A DNA stretch of 64,000 nucleotides from Mycobacteroides franklinii (GTDB taxonomy: Bacteria > Actinomycetota > Actinomycetes > Mycobacteriales > Mycobacteriaceae). Positions within the stretch are counted from its first letter, which is position 1, and every line of letters begins with the position of its first letter. The stretch is from contig NZ_MAFQ01000006.1 in NCBI RefSeq assembly GCF_002013895.1, positions 434,001-498,000 of the forward strand, read 5' to 3'. The position numbers and the translations under genes were made by a program. Of the stretch, positions 26,440 to 36,155 are shown one piece after another. The notes beneath the pieces were generated by a model that worked only from the letters and a program-made list of their open reading frames with translations, made no database searches and was not told the origin of the DNA.

Positions 26440-27696
26440 TCAGCGCGCGACGGAGCGGGGCGCACCCGGGCCCGCGTCGATCCGCACCGGGCCGCTGGCC
26501 GAGGGTGTCACCGGGAAGTCGAATATTGCCGTCGGAATGTAAACAGTGGCACAGGAATTCGGGATATCGACGACCCCGGACAACCTGCCCTCGATGGGCG
26601 CAGCACCCAACAGCAGATACGCCTGCTCCGGGCTGTAGCCAAACTTGGTGAGGTAATCGATGGCGTGCAGACAGGCCCGCTGGTACGCCAAATGCGAATC
26701 CAGGTAACGCTGTTCGTCATCGAGGGTGACGGACGTCCCCGAGAACGCCAACCATTGTGAGTATTGCGGATCGGTATTACCCGGCATGAAGATCGCGTTC
26801 TCGGAAACCCCATAGGTATCCATGCCGCCCTTGAGCACATCGACATGCAGATCGATGAAGCCACCCATCTCGATGGCCCCGCAGAAGGTGATCTCTCCGT
26901 CCCCCTGGGAGAAGTGCAGGTCGCCGACGGACAGCTTTCCTCCCGGCACGAACACGGGGTAAAACACCCTGCTGCCCTTGGTCAGGTTCTTGATGTCTTG
27001 ATTGCCACCGTTCTCCCGTGGCGGCGCGGTCCGGGCCGCCACGGCCGCTGCTGTCTCGAAGGATTCTCCACTGAGGGCACCCAGTACCGCGTCTTTGGGC
27101 TCCGGTGGAAGTGCCAGTGCAGGAACGCGGTTGGGGTCAGTGGCGATCAGCGCGCCCTCACGCGCATTCCATCTTGCCAGCAATTCCGCGGACGGCGCCG
27201 TGCCCATCAAACCGGGGTGCACGATCCCGGTAAAACTGACCCCGGGGACATGCCGGGACGTCGCGGTCTGCCCCGAGAAGTCCCAGATTGCCTTGTACGC
27301 GTCCGGGAACTGCTCGGTGAGGAACCCGCCGCCGTTCACGGTCGGGAAGATGCCCGTGTAGCCCCATCCCTGACCTGCCAGCGGACCGGAGTCTTCCTGC
27401 GGGATGGGGCCCACATCGAGAATGTCCACGATCAGCAGGTCTCCGGGCTGCGCCCCTTCCACCGAGAAGGGCCCCGACAACGCGTGCACCGTGGTCAGCG
27501 GGGCATCGCGGATATCGTCGGCGGAGTCGTCATTGTGGATCGCGCCGTCGAACCATTCGCGGCAGTGCACCCGGAAAGAGGTGCCCGGTTTCACGACCGC
27601 GGCCGGCGGAATGTCAGGGTGCCACCTGTTGTGCCCGACGATGTGTTGCTCGGTGAACTTCTTGTTCGAATCCAGCGGGAACAACACTTCGGGCAT
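26440..27696 (-). CDS. Formamidase/acetamidase (FmdA/AmdA family)
   Basis: 418 residues, the normal length. Seen: typical blocks VGHNRWHPDIPPAAVVKPG, FDGAIHNDDSADDI, GHVPGV-like residues around GIVHPGLMGTAPS, and HFSQGDGEITFCGAIEMGG. Known: these cytosolic metal-dependent enzymes release ammonia from formamide or short amides and are nitrogen-starvation genes in mycobacteria. An FmdB-type zinc ribbon gene lies 14 bases upstream in the same orientation. It converges on the agmatine-deiminase relative with 7 bases between stops. Whether formamide or acetamide is preferred cannot be decided by eye. Confidence 0.9.
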   Translation of the reverse strand: MPEVLFPLDSNKKFTEQHIVGHNRWHPDIPPAAVVKPGTSFRVHCREWFDGAIHNDDSADDIRDAPLTTVHALSGPFSVEGAQPGDLLIVDILDVGPIPQEDSGPLAGQGWGYTGIFPTVNGGGFLTEQFPDAYKAIWDFSGQTATSRHVPGVSFTGIVHPGLMGTAPSAELLARWNAREGALIATDPNRVPALALPPEPKDAVLGALSGESFETAAAVAARTAPPRENGGNQDIKNLTKGSRVFYPVFVPGGKLSVGDLHFSQGDGEITFCGAIEMGGFIDLHVDVLKGGMDTYGVSENAIFMPGNTDPQYSQWLAFSGTSVTLDDEQRYLDSHLAYQRACLHAIDYLTKFGYSPEQAYLLLGAAPIEGRLSGVVDIPNSCATVYIPTAIFDFPVTPSASGPVRIDAGPGAPRSVAR

Positions 27697-27710
27697 GGCA
27701 TTCCTTCCGA

Positions 27711-27992
27711 TCAGGGGCGGGGTAACTTGCGATGCAACGGATTTGATGTCACCGGCGCCGAACGTCGCACATTGGGTAGCGCGGAAACCACGGATGGCTC
27801 GCTGGCACTGCGATGGGTGGCGTCGAGCAGGCGCATACGCGCCGAGGAGCCACGGCTCATCCCGGCGATACCAAAAACCCGGCGTGCCGGTTCAGGGCAG
27901 CCGGGGCAGGGCACGGTATCAGGGGCGGTCGCCATCGGAAAGTCGCGCGCGGTATCGCCACAGCTCACGCATCGATACGCGTACAACGCCAT
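27711..27992 (-). CDS. FmdB-family zinc ribbon protein
   Basis: 93 residues. Seen: a zinc ribbon at the N-terminus with CVSCGD and CPGCPEPARRVFG, the two CxxC knuckles of FmdB/regulatory proteins linked to amidase genes, followed by a basic, Ser-rich, probably disordered tail. Known: FmdB is described as a regulator of formamidase expression in methylotrophs; most homologues are uncharacterised. It is first in a two-gene unit with the formamidase, 14 bases apart, which supports a regulatory or maturation link. Confidence 0.8.
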   Translation of the reverse strand: MALYAYRCVSCGDTARDFPMATAPDTVPCPGCPEPARRVFGIAGMSRGSSARMRLLDATHRSASEPSVVSALPNVRRSAPVTSNPLHRKLPRP

Positions 27993-28077
27993 GACCCGCC
28001 CTCACCGAGGTAGCACCTGGATCTGTGACGTTACGCCGGATTGGCTAGGCCCGCAGGGGAAACGGGGGTAGGCCCGG

Positions 28078-28650
28078 TTACAACCAGGTGTCCTCGGTGG
28101 TCGCGGTGAGGAATGCCTCCAGGTCGTTGCGCCAATCGGCGGGCGTGGTCTTGTCCGGTTCGATACCGGTGTACTGCCCGCGGTAGAACAGCAGCGGTCG
28201 GGTGGCCGTCGGTTTCTCCGGAATCTCGGAGAGTTCATTGACGGATCCGAACACGACCCAGTGGTCCCCGCCGTCGTGGACGTTGGCAACCTCGCAGTCG
28301 ATGTGCGCGAGCGATCCGGTGATGATAGGCGATCCGAGACCCGATGGACGCCAATCGATTCCGGCGAACTTGTCGGGCTCGCGCGAACCGAACCGGGCCG
28401 AGACTTCGCGCTGATCCTCGGCAAGCACGTTCACACAGAACTTGCCCGACGCCTCGATGGCCGCCCAGGACCGGGACTGCTTGGTTGGGCAGAACAGCAC
28501 CAGCGGCGGTTCCAGCGACAGCGCGGCGAACGACTGGCAGGCGAACCCGACCGGCGCGTCCTCGTGCGTCGTGGTGATGATGGTGACGCCGGTGCAGAAC
28601 TGCCCCAGCACATTCCGAAACGCCCGCGGGTCGATAGCCGGTTCAGACAT
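28078..28650 (-). CDS. hsaB: HsaB, flavin reductase of the 3-HSA monooxygenase
   Basis: 190 residues from ATG 28650. The frame is open further upstream, but that region is hsaC. Seen: FRNVLGQFCTGVTIITTTHE, GFACQSFAALSLEPPLVLFC and FCVNVLAEDQREVSARFG, the flavin-reductase-domain pattern. Known: HsaB (Rv3567c) supplies reduced FMN/FAD to HsaA, which hydroxylates 3-HSA, the seco-steroid from ring-B opening. It ends the hsaA-hsaC-hsaB operon, 14 bases after hsaC. The nat gene that follows in M. tuberculosis is absent here. Confidence 0.94.
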   Translation of the reverse strand: MSEPAIDPRAFRNVLGQFCTGVTIITTTHEDAPVGFACQSFAALSLEPPLVLFCPTKQSRSWAAIEASGKFCVNVLAEDQREVSARFGSREPDKFAGIDWRPSGLGSPIITGSLAHIDCEVANVHDGGDHWVVFGSVNELSEIPEKPTATRPLLFYRGQYTGIEPDKTTPADWRNDLEAFLTATTEDTWL

Positions 28651-28664
28651 CTGCGCGCAAACCT

Positions 28665-30775
<2,111 letters not shown>

Positions 30776-30883
30776 TGCATTTCCTCCACTGCTGTAGTTA
30801 GCATCAGTCGGCACAAACTAGGGCTAGTAGTTCGCGACACTCGCTGCACACCCGTGGTGACAGCACGTGTTCACTGCTGAGAC

Positions 30884-30897
30884 TAGAACACGTTTCG
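30884..30897. promoter_or_regulatory. KstR operator (one mismatch) upstream of hsaA
   Basis: TAGAACACGTTTCG keeps T-NN-AAC-NN-GTT, but the final A is G. It lies 108 bases before the hsaA GTG. With the full-match site at 30987 it would give each of the divergent operons a site of its own. Confidence 0.65.
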
Positions 30898-30986
30898 ATC
30901 TGTGTCGACATCGCCTCGCCCACCCCGGGAAGGCGGGCTCATCTGGAACGAAGCGACGACGGTGTTGTAGGGCCAAAGGTCAATTC

Positions 30987-31000
30987 TGTAACCTGTTCTA
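30987..31000. promoter_or_regulatory. KstR operator upstream of kshB
   Basis: TGTAACCTGTTCTA matches TNNAACNNGTTNNA throughout. It ends 39 bases before the kshB GTG, in promoter position. Confidence 0.85.
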
Positions 31001-31039
31001 GTTCGGCCACTCGCCGACGACGACTGACGGAGGAATCAC

Positions 31040-32092
31040 GTGACGGACGTTCCGCTGGGGAAGCACGTCCTTGAGGTTCGAATCGCCGAGGTGATCGATG
31101 AGACCGCCGACTCCCGGTCCCTGGTCTTCGAGATTCCCGAGGACGCGGCCGACAAGTTCGCGTACGCACCCGGCCAATACCTCACATTGCGCATTCCGTC
31201 CGATCGCACTGGTTCCGTGGCGCGCTGCTACTCGCTGTCCAGTTCCCCGCATATCGATGACCGGTTGACCGTCACGATCAAGCGCACCGCCGACGGCTAC
31301 GGATCCAACTGGATCTGCGATAACGCCCACGCCGGTATGCACATGCACGTCCTGGCGCCGTCCGGGGTTTTCGTCCCGCGAGAGCTCGATCGCGATTTCC
31401 TGCTGCTGGCCGGCGGCAGCGGTATCACCCCGATGATGGCGATCTGCAAGTCCGCACTCTCGCAGGGCAGCGGCAAGGTAGTGCTGATCTACGCCAACCG
31501 CGATGAGCAGTCGGTGATCTTCGGGGCGGCGCTGCGCGAGCTGGCGGCCAAGCACCCCGATCGGCTGACTGTCATCCATTGGCTCGAATCGGTGCAGGGA
31601 TTGCCGTCGCTACAGTCCCTGGCCACCCTGGCCGCGCCGTTCGCCGGTCATGAGGCCTTCATCTGCGGTCCCGGGCCGTTCATGGATGCCGCGCAGGCCG
31701 CGCTCAAGGGCAATGGCATGTCCGACGATCGCGTGCACGTCGAGGTTTTCCGCTCTCTCGAAAGCGACCCGTTCGCCGAGGTCGTTCTCGCCGAGCCCTC
31801 TGACGACGACGAACCACCGGCCACGGCCACCGTGGAACTGGACGGTGAGACTCACGAGGTCAGTTGGCCGCGCAGCACCGTGCTGCTGGACGTGCTGCTC
31901 GCCAAGGGCCTGGACGCGCCGTTCTCCTGCCGCGAGGGCCACTGCATGACGTGCGCCTGCATTCTCAAGAACGGCAAGGTCCGCATGCTGGTCAACGACG
32001 CGTTGTCCCAGAATGACATCGACGACGGGTACATCCTGGCGTGCCAGGCGGTTCCGGAGACCGACGACGTCAACGTAACCTTCGACGAGTGA
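31040..32092 (+). CDS. kshB: KshB, reductase of 3-ketosteroid 9-alpha-hydroxylase
   Basis: 350 residues from GTG 31040 with ACGGAGGA upstream. Seen: FAD segment RCYSLSSSPH, NAD segment LLAGGSGITPMM, CGPGPFMD, then a plant-type [2Fe-2S] domain with CREGHCMTCAC and a fourth Cys about 29 residues later. Known: KshB (Rv3571) passes electrons from NADH to KshA, which 9-alpha-hydroxylates ring B and triggers its opening, giving 3-HSA for HsaAB. kshA is not in this window. It is followed after 8 bases by the Rv3572-like secreted protein gene. Confidence 0.95.
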   Translation: MTDVPLGKHVLEVRIAEVIDETADSRSLVFEIPEDAADKFAYAPGQYLTLRIPSDRTGSVARCYSLSSSPHIDDRLTVTIKRTADGYGSNWICDNAHAGMHMHVLAPSGVFVPRELDRDFLLLAGGSGITPMMAICKSALSQGSGKVVLIYANRDEQSVIFGAALRELAAKHPDRLTVIHWLESVQGLPSLQSLATLAAPFAGHEAFICGPGPFMDAAQAALKGNGMSDDRVHVEVFRSLESDPFAEVVLAEPSDDDEPPATATVELDGETHEVSWPRSTVLLDVLLAKGLDAPFSCREGHCMTCACILKNGKVRMLVNDALSQNDIDDGYILACQAVPETDDVNVTFDE

Positions 32093-32100
32093 GAGACCGC

Positions 32101-32637
32101 ATGGCTCGCGTCATATATGCCGCCGCACTGCTGATGACCGCCACAACCCTGATCACCCCGGTGCCCGCCAACGCCGAGGTCAAGACGGTCGACGTCAGCA
32201 CTCCCGTCGACGACGGCCGCCAGCTGGAGGTTCACACCACCGCCGACTGCCGCAGGGCCGAGCGGCAGTGCTACTACACCGCCAGTTTCAATCTGCGCAC
32301 CCCCAATGGGATTGAGGGATTCGGCGGTGACCTGTGGGCCAAACAGACCACCGAGCTACGCACCTCCGACCGGATGAACTACCTGTGGGTGCAGTGGGCC
32401 GACAACCCGAACACGGTGGAGCACAACGGCGGTAGTACCTGGCTGCTCACCACCGTCTACTTCGGGGGCGGTGACACCGACCGCTTCCGCATCACCGGTA
32501 CCACCCAACCGACCGACTGGGCGACCGGGCAGCCCAAGCTGGACGCCGACTACATCGTGTGCAGCCACGTCGAGGCCAGTATCGGTGGCCGCAGCGTGAT
32601 TTCACCCGATGCCTGCGCACAGGCCCGATTCAGCTAG
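32101..32637 (+). CDS. Secreted protein, Rv3572 type, function unknown
   Basis: 178 residues. Seen: signal peptide with hydrophobic core AALLMTATTLI and a likely cleavage after ANA (residue 25), then a mature beta-rich domain with four Cys (CRRAERQC, IVCSHVEA, DACAQARF) that can form two disulfides. No enzymatic motif. It begins 8 bases after kshB and keeps the place of Rv3572 in M. tuberculosis, so it is probably co-transcribed and KstR-responsive. A large inverted repeat follows and may end the transcript. Confidence 0.8.
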   Translation: MARVIYAAALLMTATTLITPVPANAEVKTVDVSTPVDDGRQLEVHTTADCRRAERQCYYTASFNLRTPNGIEGFGGDLWAKQTTELRTSDRMNYLWVQWADNPNTVEHNGGSTWLLTTVYFGGGDTDRFRITGTTQPTDWATGQPKLDADYIVCSHVEASIGGRSVISPDACAQARFS

Positions 32638-32661
32638 GCGTTTCGGTACGCATATGCGTAC

Positions 32662-32730
32662 TGCCCGCCTCTATGCGACAACTCGTGGCCCGCGGCGGGC
32701 CGCGCGGAAGTTGTCGCATAGAGGTGGGCA
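32662..32730. repeat. Long inverted repeat with nested GC hairpin
   Basis: Arms of 22 bases (32662-32683 and 32709-32730) pair with one mismatch; the core is CCTCTATGCGACAACT. The 25-base loop contains a second palindrome, GGCCC-GCGGC-GGGCC. It is the only structure in the gap between the Rv3572-type gene and the next gene. There is no T-run, so it is either an unusual terminator or an extragenic repeat. Confidence 0.8.
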
Positions 32731-32803
32731 CCAGGTGTATGTGGCCCAAGCGCCGTTCGAGTCATTGTCAGTGCCCTTTGGCGCCCTTTGGCATGGTGCG
32801 CGC

Positions 32804-33124
32804 ATGGCCGCCCGGACTCGCTCGCTGCGCACCGAGCTGCGCTATCTGCTTGTCTTGCACATCCACCGGCACGGACTCACTGCCGTGTCCGAGATGGTCA
32901 CCATGTTGGCGGACCTCGGTTTTGACGTGGATGGCCGCCCGTCAAAGACGGTCTCGGACGCACTACGCACCGACGTCAAGCTTGACCGCGTCCGTCGACG
33001 CGGACGTGGCGTCTACGGTCCGGGAGCATTGCCGCGCAGCACTCAACACCGCATGCGTACCCGAACAGCCAGATGGATGGACGCTAGCGCGGCAAGCCGA
33101 GTAGCCGCTCGCCCGCCACGCTGA
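32804..33124 (+). CDS. Hypothetical basic protein, possible winged-helix
   Basis: 106 residues from ATG 32804; an upstream opening exists but spans the inverted repeat. Seen: a region TELRYLLVLHIHRHGLTAVS then SEMVTMLADLGFDVDGRP and KTVSDALRTDVKLDRVRRRG, which could be a helix-turn-helix with a wing, and a very Arg-rich tail. I do not recognise a family. Its 3' end overlaps the fadE34 3' end by 41 bases in antisense. The composition of the tail suggests it partly reflects the opposite strand. Shine-Dalgarno sequence poor; moderate to low confidence that it is a gene. Confidence 0.45.
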   Translation: MAARTRSLRTELRYLLVLHIHRHGLTAVSEMVTMLADLGFDVDGRPSKTVSDALRTDVKLDRVRRRGRGVYGPGALPRSTQHRMRTRTARWMDASAASRVAARPPR

Positions 33125-35210
33125 GCAAGATCTGCGTGGTGCCCCCCGCGATGGACAAGCATCGATCCCGCATGAACAACCACATCTCGTGCGACTCCAC
33201 CGCACCGTGAGAGTCCACGTAGTCGAGGATGTGCTCAGAAAGCCCCTGGCGATGCCGCACGCCGACAAGCTTGCGCACACTCGAGGCCGCACCCGGGTCC
33301 TGCCCTCCGATGGCGCGCAGCGCGGTGCGCAGATCCAGCAGCGCGCCGGCCTGCGCCGAGCAGACGAACACCCCGAGCGTATCCAGCTGTGCCACATCCA
33401 ATTCGGCATCGCCAATAAGCGCCAGCAGCGATTCTATGGCCTCATCGAGGGTGCCGCCACCTGCCATCGCCACCCGCTCGTTGGCCAGCGTGGTGCGGGC
33501 CAGGCGCCATCCGTCGTCGACCGACCCGACCACGTTCTCGTCCGGAACGATGACCCCGTCGAGAAAGACCTCGTTGAACATCTCCTCACCGGTGATCTCA
33601 CGCAGCGGCCGCACGGTGATCCCGGGGGTCTTCATGTCCAACAGGAAATAGGTGATGCCCTTGTGCTTGGGCACGTCAGGATTGGTACGGGCCAGGCAGA
33701 TCGCCCAATCCGCGATCTGCGCCTTGGAGTTCCACACCTTCTGCCCGTCCAGCTTCCAGCCGCCCTCAACCCGAGTTGCCTTGGTACGCAACGATGCAAG
33801 GTCACTACCGGCGCCGGGCTCGGAGAACAGCTGGCACCACTCGATCTCGCCACGCAGGGTGGGTGCGACGAATTGCGATATCTGCTCGGGTGTTCCGTGC
33901 TCAAGAATGGTCGGAGCCGCCCACCAGCCGATGACCAGATCGGGACGCGTGACGCCGGCCGCGTGTAGCTCCTGATCGATGAGCAGCTGCTGCGCGGCGC
34001 CCGCGCCCAGTCCGTACGGCGCGGGCCAGTGTGGCGCCAAAAAGCCCGTCTCGGCCAGCCGAACCTGCTGCTCGGCCCTTGGCGCCGAGGCGATTTCCGC
34101 GGCAGCCGCGGCGATCTGCGCACGCTGGGTCTCCACCTCGCCGAGGTCGATGGTCAACGACCGGCGAGTACCACCGATGGTCAGCGCGGCGGCCTTACGC
34201 CGCCACACCGCGGGCCTGCCCAGGAAGGACTGCAGGGAGTACGCCCGGCGTAGGTACAGATGCGCGTCGTGCTCCCAGGTGAATCCGATACCACCGAGAA
34301 TCTGGATGCAGTCCTTCGTGTTGGCCACCGCCGCGTCGACGGCCACCGCCGCCGCAACCGCTGCGGCAAGCGAAAGCTGCTGGGCATCAGCACTGTTGGC
34401 CGAGCTGTTCGCGAGGACGTCCTGTGCGCACCCGGCGGCATCCCAGACGGCCACATCGGCCTGCTCGACACGGCACAGCATTTCCGCGCACATGTGCTTG
34501 ATGGCCTGGAAGCTGCCGATCTGCTTGCCGAACTGCTCCCGCACCTTGGCGTACTCGACAGCCGTCTGCAACGCCCACCGCGCCACACCCACGGCCTCGG
34601 CCGAGAGTGTCACGGCCGACAGATCAGAGACCACGCCGGTCGGCAGGCCCACCGGCTGCACCGCAGCACCCTCCAAGGTGGCCGCGGCCCACGGTCGCGA
34701 GAAGTCGGTCGCCTTCTTGGCTTCCACCGCGACACCGGTACCGACGCAGTCGACGAGTACCCAGCCGTCGGACCCCGGGGCCAACAGCACGCCATCGGCG
34801 GTACCGCCCAGCACGGCTGGCAACACGCCCGACGCCCGCCCGTCGGAGACGACCAGGTTCCCCGCGAGAGCCAGGCCCGCGGTGCGTTCCCCGGCCGCCA
34901 ACGCACCGACCAATTCCTCGTGTCCGTCGGTCGCGAGGACCACCGCAGCCAGCGCACTGGTGGCAACGGGTCCCGGCACCAACGCGGCCGCGGCCTCATC
35001 GACCATGGCGATCATGTCGTCGAATCCGGCCCCCGACCCGCCGGCGGCCTCCGGCACCGCAACACCGAAAATGCCCAGTTCAGCGAGCCCGGCGTAGGCG
35101 GGACCCCACCCGTCAGACTCGGATTCCTGCTTCCGGACCGACTCGATGACAGCCGCGCTCTTGGCCCACTGACGGACCGCATCCCGCGCGGCTTCCTGGA
35201 CGTCGGACAC
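33084..35210 (-). CDS. fadE34: FadE34 (ChsE3), fused two-domain acyl-CoA dehydrogenase
   Basis: 708 residues from GTG 35210, with GAGGAGAAT ideally spaced; the frame opens at 35240. Seen: two ACAD modules in one chain. The first (about 1-330) ends FGKQIGSFQAIKHMCAEM and QILGGIGFTWEHDAHLY; the second (about 350-708) has LFSEPGAGSDLASLRTKAT, DGQKVWNSKAQIADWA and LANERVAMAGGGT with the likely catalytic Glu. It thus joins the halves that ChsE1-ChsE2 keep separate. Known: Rv3573c (ChsE3) desaturates 5-carbon side-chain steroid CoA esters. It faces kstR across a KstR operator. Confidence 0.93.
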   Translation of the reverse strand: MSDVQEAARDAVRQWAKSAAVIESVRKQESESDGWGPAYAGLAELGIFGVAVPEAAGGSGAGFDDMIAMVDEAAAALVPGPVATSALAAVVLATDGHEELVGALAAGERTAGLALAGNLVVSDGRASGVLPAVLGGTADGVLLAPGSDGWVLVDCVGTGVAVEAKKATDFSRPWAAATLEGAAVQPVGLPTGVVSDLSAVTLSAEAVGVARWALQTAVEYAKVREQFGKQIGSFQAIKHMCAEMLCRVEQADVAVWDAAGCAQDVLANSSANSADAQQLSLAAAVAAAVAVDAAVANTKDCIQILGGIGFTWEHDAHLYLRRAYSLQSFLGRPAVWRRKAAALTIGGTRRSLTIDLGEVETQRAQIAAAAAEIASAPRAEQQVRLAETGFLAPHWPAPYGLGAGAAQQLLIDQELHAAGVTRPDLVIGWWAAPTILEHGTPEQISQFVAPTLRGEIEWCQLFSEPGAGSDLASLRTKATRVEGGWKLDGQKVWNSKAQIADWAICLARTNPDVPKHKGITYFLLDMKTPGITVRPLREITGEEMFNEVFLDGVIVPDENVVGSVDDGWRLARTTLANERVAMAGGGTLDEAIESLLALIGDAELDVAQLDTLGVFVCSAQAGALLDLRTALRAIGGQDPGAASSVRKLVGVRHRQGLSEHILDYVDSHGAVESHEMWLFMRDRCLSIAGGTTQILLSVAGERLLGLPR

Positions 35211-35247
35211 AGATTCTCCTCGGCTAGTTTTTCGGCACAAATCAGAC

Positions 35248-35261
35248 TAGAACGTGTTCTA
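35248..35261. promoter_or_regulatory. KstR operator between fadE34 and kstR
   Basis: TAGAACGTGTTCTA, identical to the site at 6767. It is 38 bases from the fadE34 GTG and 160 bases from the kstR ATG. It would repress fadE34 and probably kstR as well (autoregulation is known in M. tuberculosis). Confidence 0.9.
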
Positions 35262-35420
35262 ATATCGTGATTGGGTTCAGTGTAGTAGGAACGCATTCAG
35301 GCTGTACAGAGCGCTACCGACGAGCCAGGGAGACCTGATTCGAACGACAGGCATCCGTATAGTCGTGCGCTGAAACCACCGCGTGCACGCGCGAGATTGA
35401 AGGCAGGGAGTACAGACGCA

Positions 35421-36098
35421 ATGGCAACGCCCCGGACATCTAGCGGAACGGAAACCGCGCCGTCGGACAGCGGCGACACCGACGCGACAAACCAGAGCGC
35501 CGCAGTCTCAGCTCTGTCTGACGACGATCTCGGCTCTACCGCGCAGCGTGAGCGCCGCAAGCGCATCCTGGACGCCACCTTGGCCATCGCCTCCAAGGGC
35601 GGCTACGAAGCGGTGCAGATGCGCACCGTCGCCGAACGTGCCGATGTCGCCGTCGGCACCCTCTACCGGTACTTCCCATCCAAGGTGCACCTGCTGGTGT
35701 CGGCCCTGGAACGCGAGTTCGAGCAGATCGACGCCAAATCGGATCGCAATACCGTCAGCGGCGGCACCGCGTATGAACGACTGCACACCGCGATCACCCG
35801 ACTGAACCGCAATATGCAACGCAATCCACTGCTCACCGAGGCGATGACACGCGCGCTGGTCTTCGCCGATGCCTCCGCCGCCGGTGAGGTTGATCACGTG
35901 GGCCGGTTGATGGACGGCATCTTCGCGCGAGCGATGGCCGGCGATGACGACCCGTCCGATGCCCAGTTCCACATTGCCCGCGTCATCTCGGACGTCTGGA
36001 CCTCCAACATGATTGCCTGGTTGACGCGGCGAGCCTCGGCAACCGACGTGAGCCACCGGCTCGATCGCACGGTCCGATTGCTGCTCGGTATTACCTAA
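35421..36098 (+). CDS. kstR: KstR, TetR-family repressor of cholesterol catabolism
   Basis: 225 residues from ATG 35421, GGGAG nearby; an in-frame TTG at 35397 is less likely. Seen: an acidic, disordered N-terminal stretch of about 45 residues, then the TetR helix-turn-helix VQMRTVAERADVAVGTLYRY followed by FPSKVHLL. Known: KstR (Rv3574) controls the side-chain and A/B-ring genes and is released by 3-oxo-4-cholestenoyl-CoA-type ligands. Five or six KstR operators lie in this window. Position next to fadE34 matches M. tuberculosis. Confidence 0.95.
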   Translation: MATPRTSSGTETAPSDSGDTDATNQSAAVSALSDDDLGSTAQRERRKRILDATLAIASKGGYEAVQMRTVAERADVAVGTLYRYFPSKVHLLVSALEREFEQIDAKSDRNTVSGGTAYERLHTAITRLNRNMQRNPLLTEAMTRALVFADASAAGEVDHVGRLMDGIFARAMAGDDDPSDAQFHIARVISDVWTSNMIAWLTRRASATDVSHRLDRTVRLLLGIT

Positions 36099-36155
36099 CC
36101 TGCGACGCTTGGCCTGACCTGCCTCAAGCAGGTTGCGGACGTAGACTCGGGACCC

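Noticed and set aside
26764..28071. 435-residue open frame on the plus strand
   Set aside because: Antisense to formamidase and the FmdB gene; no recognisable domain.
30861..30874. Third KstR-like site CAGCACGTGTTCAC near hsaA
   Set aside because: The AAC half is CAC and the outer T is missing; too degenerate beside two better sites.
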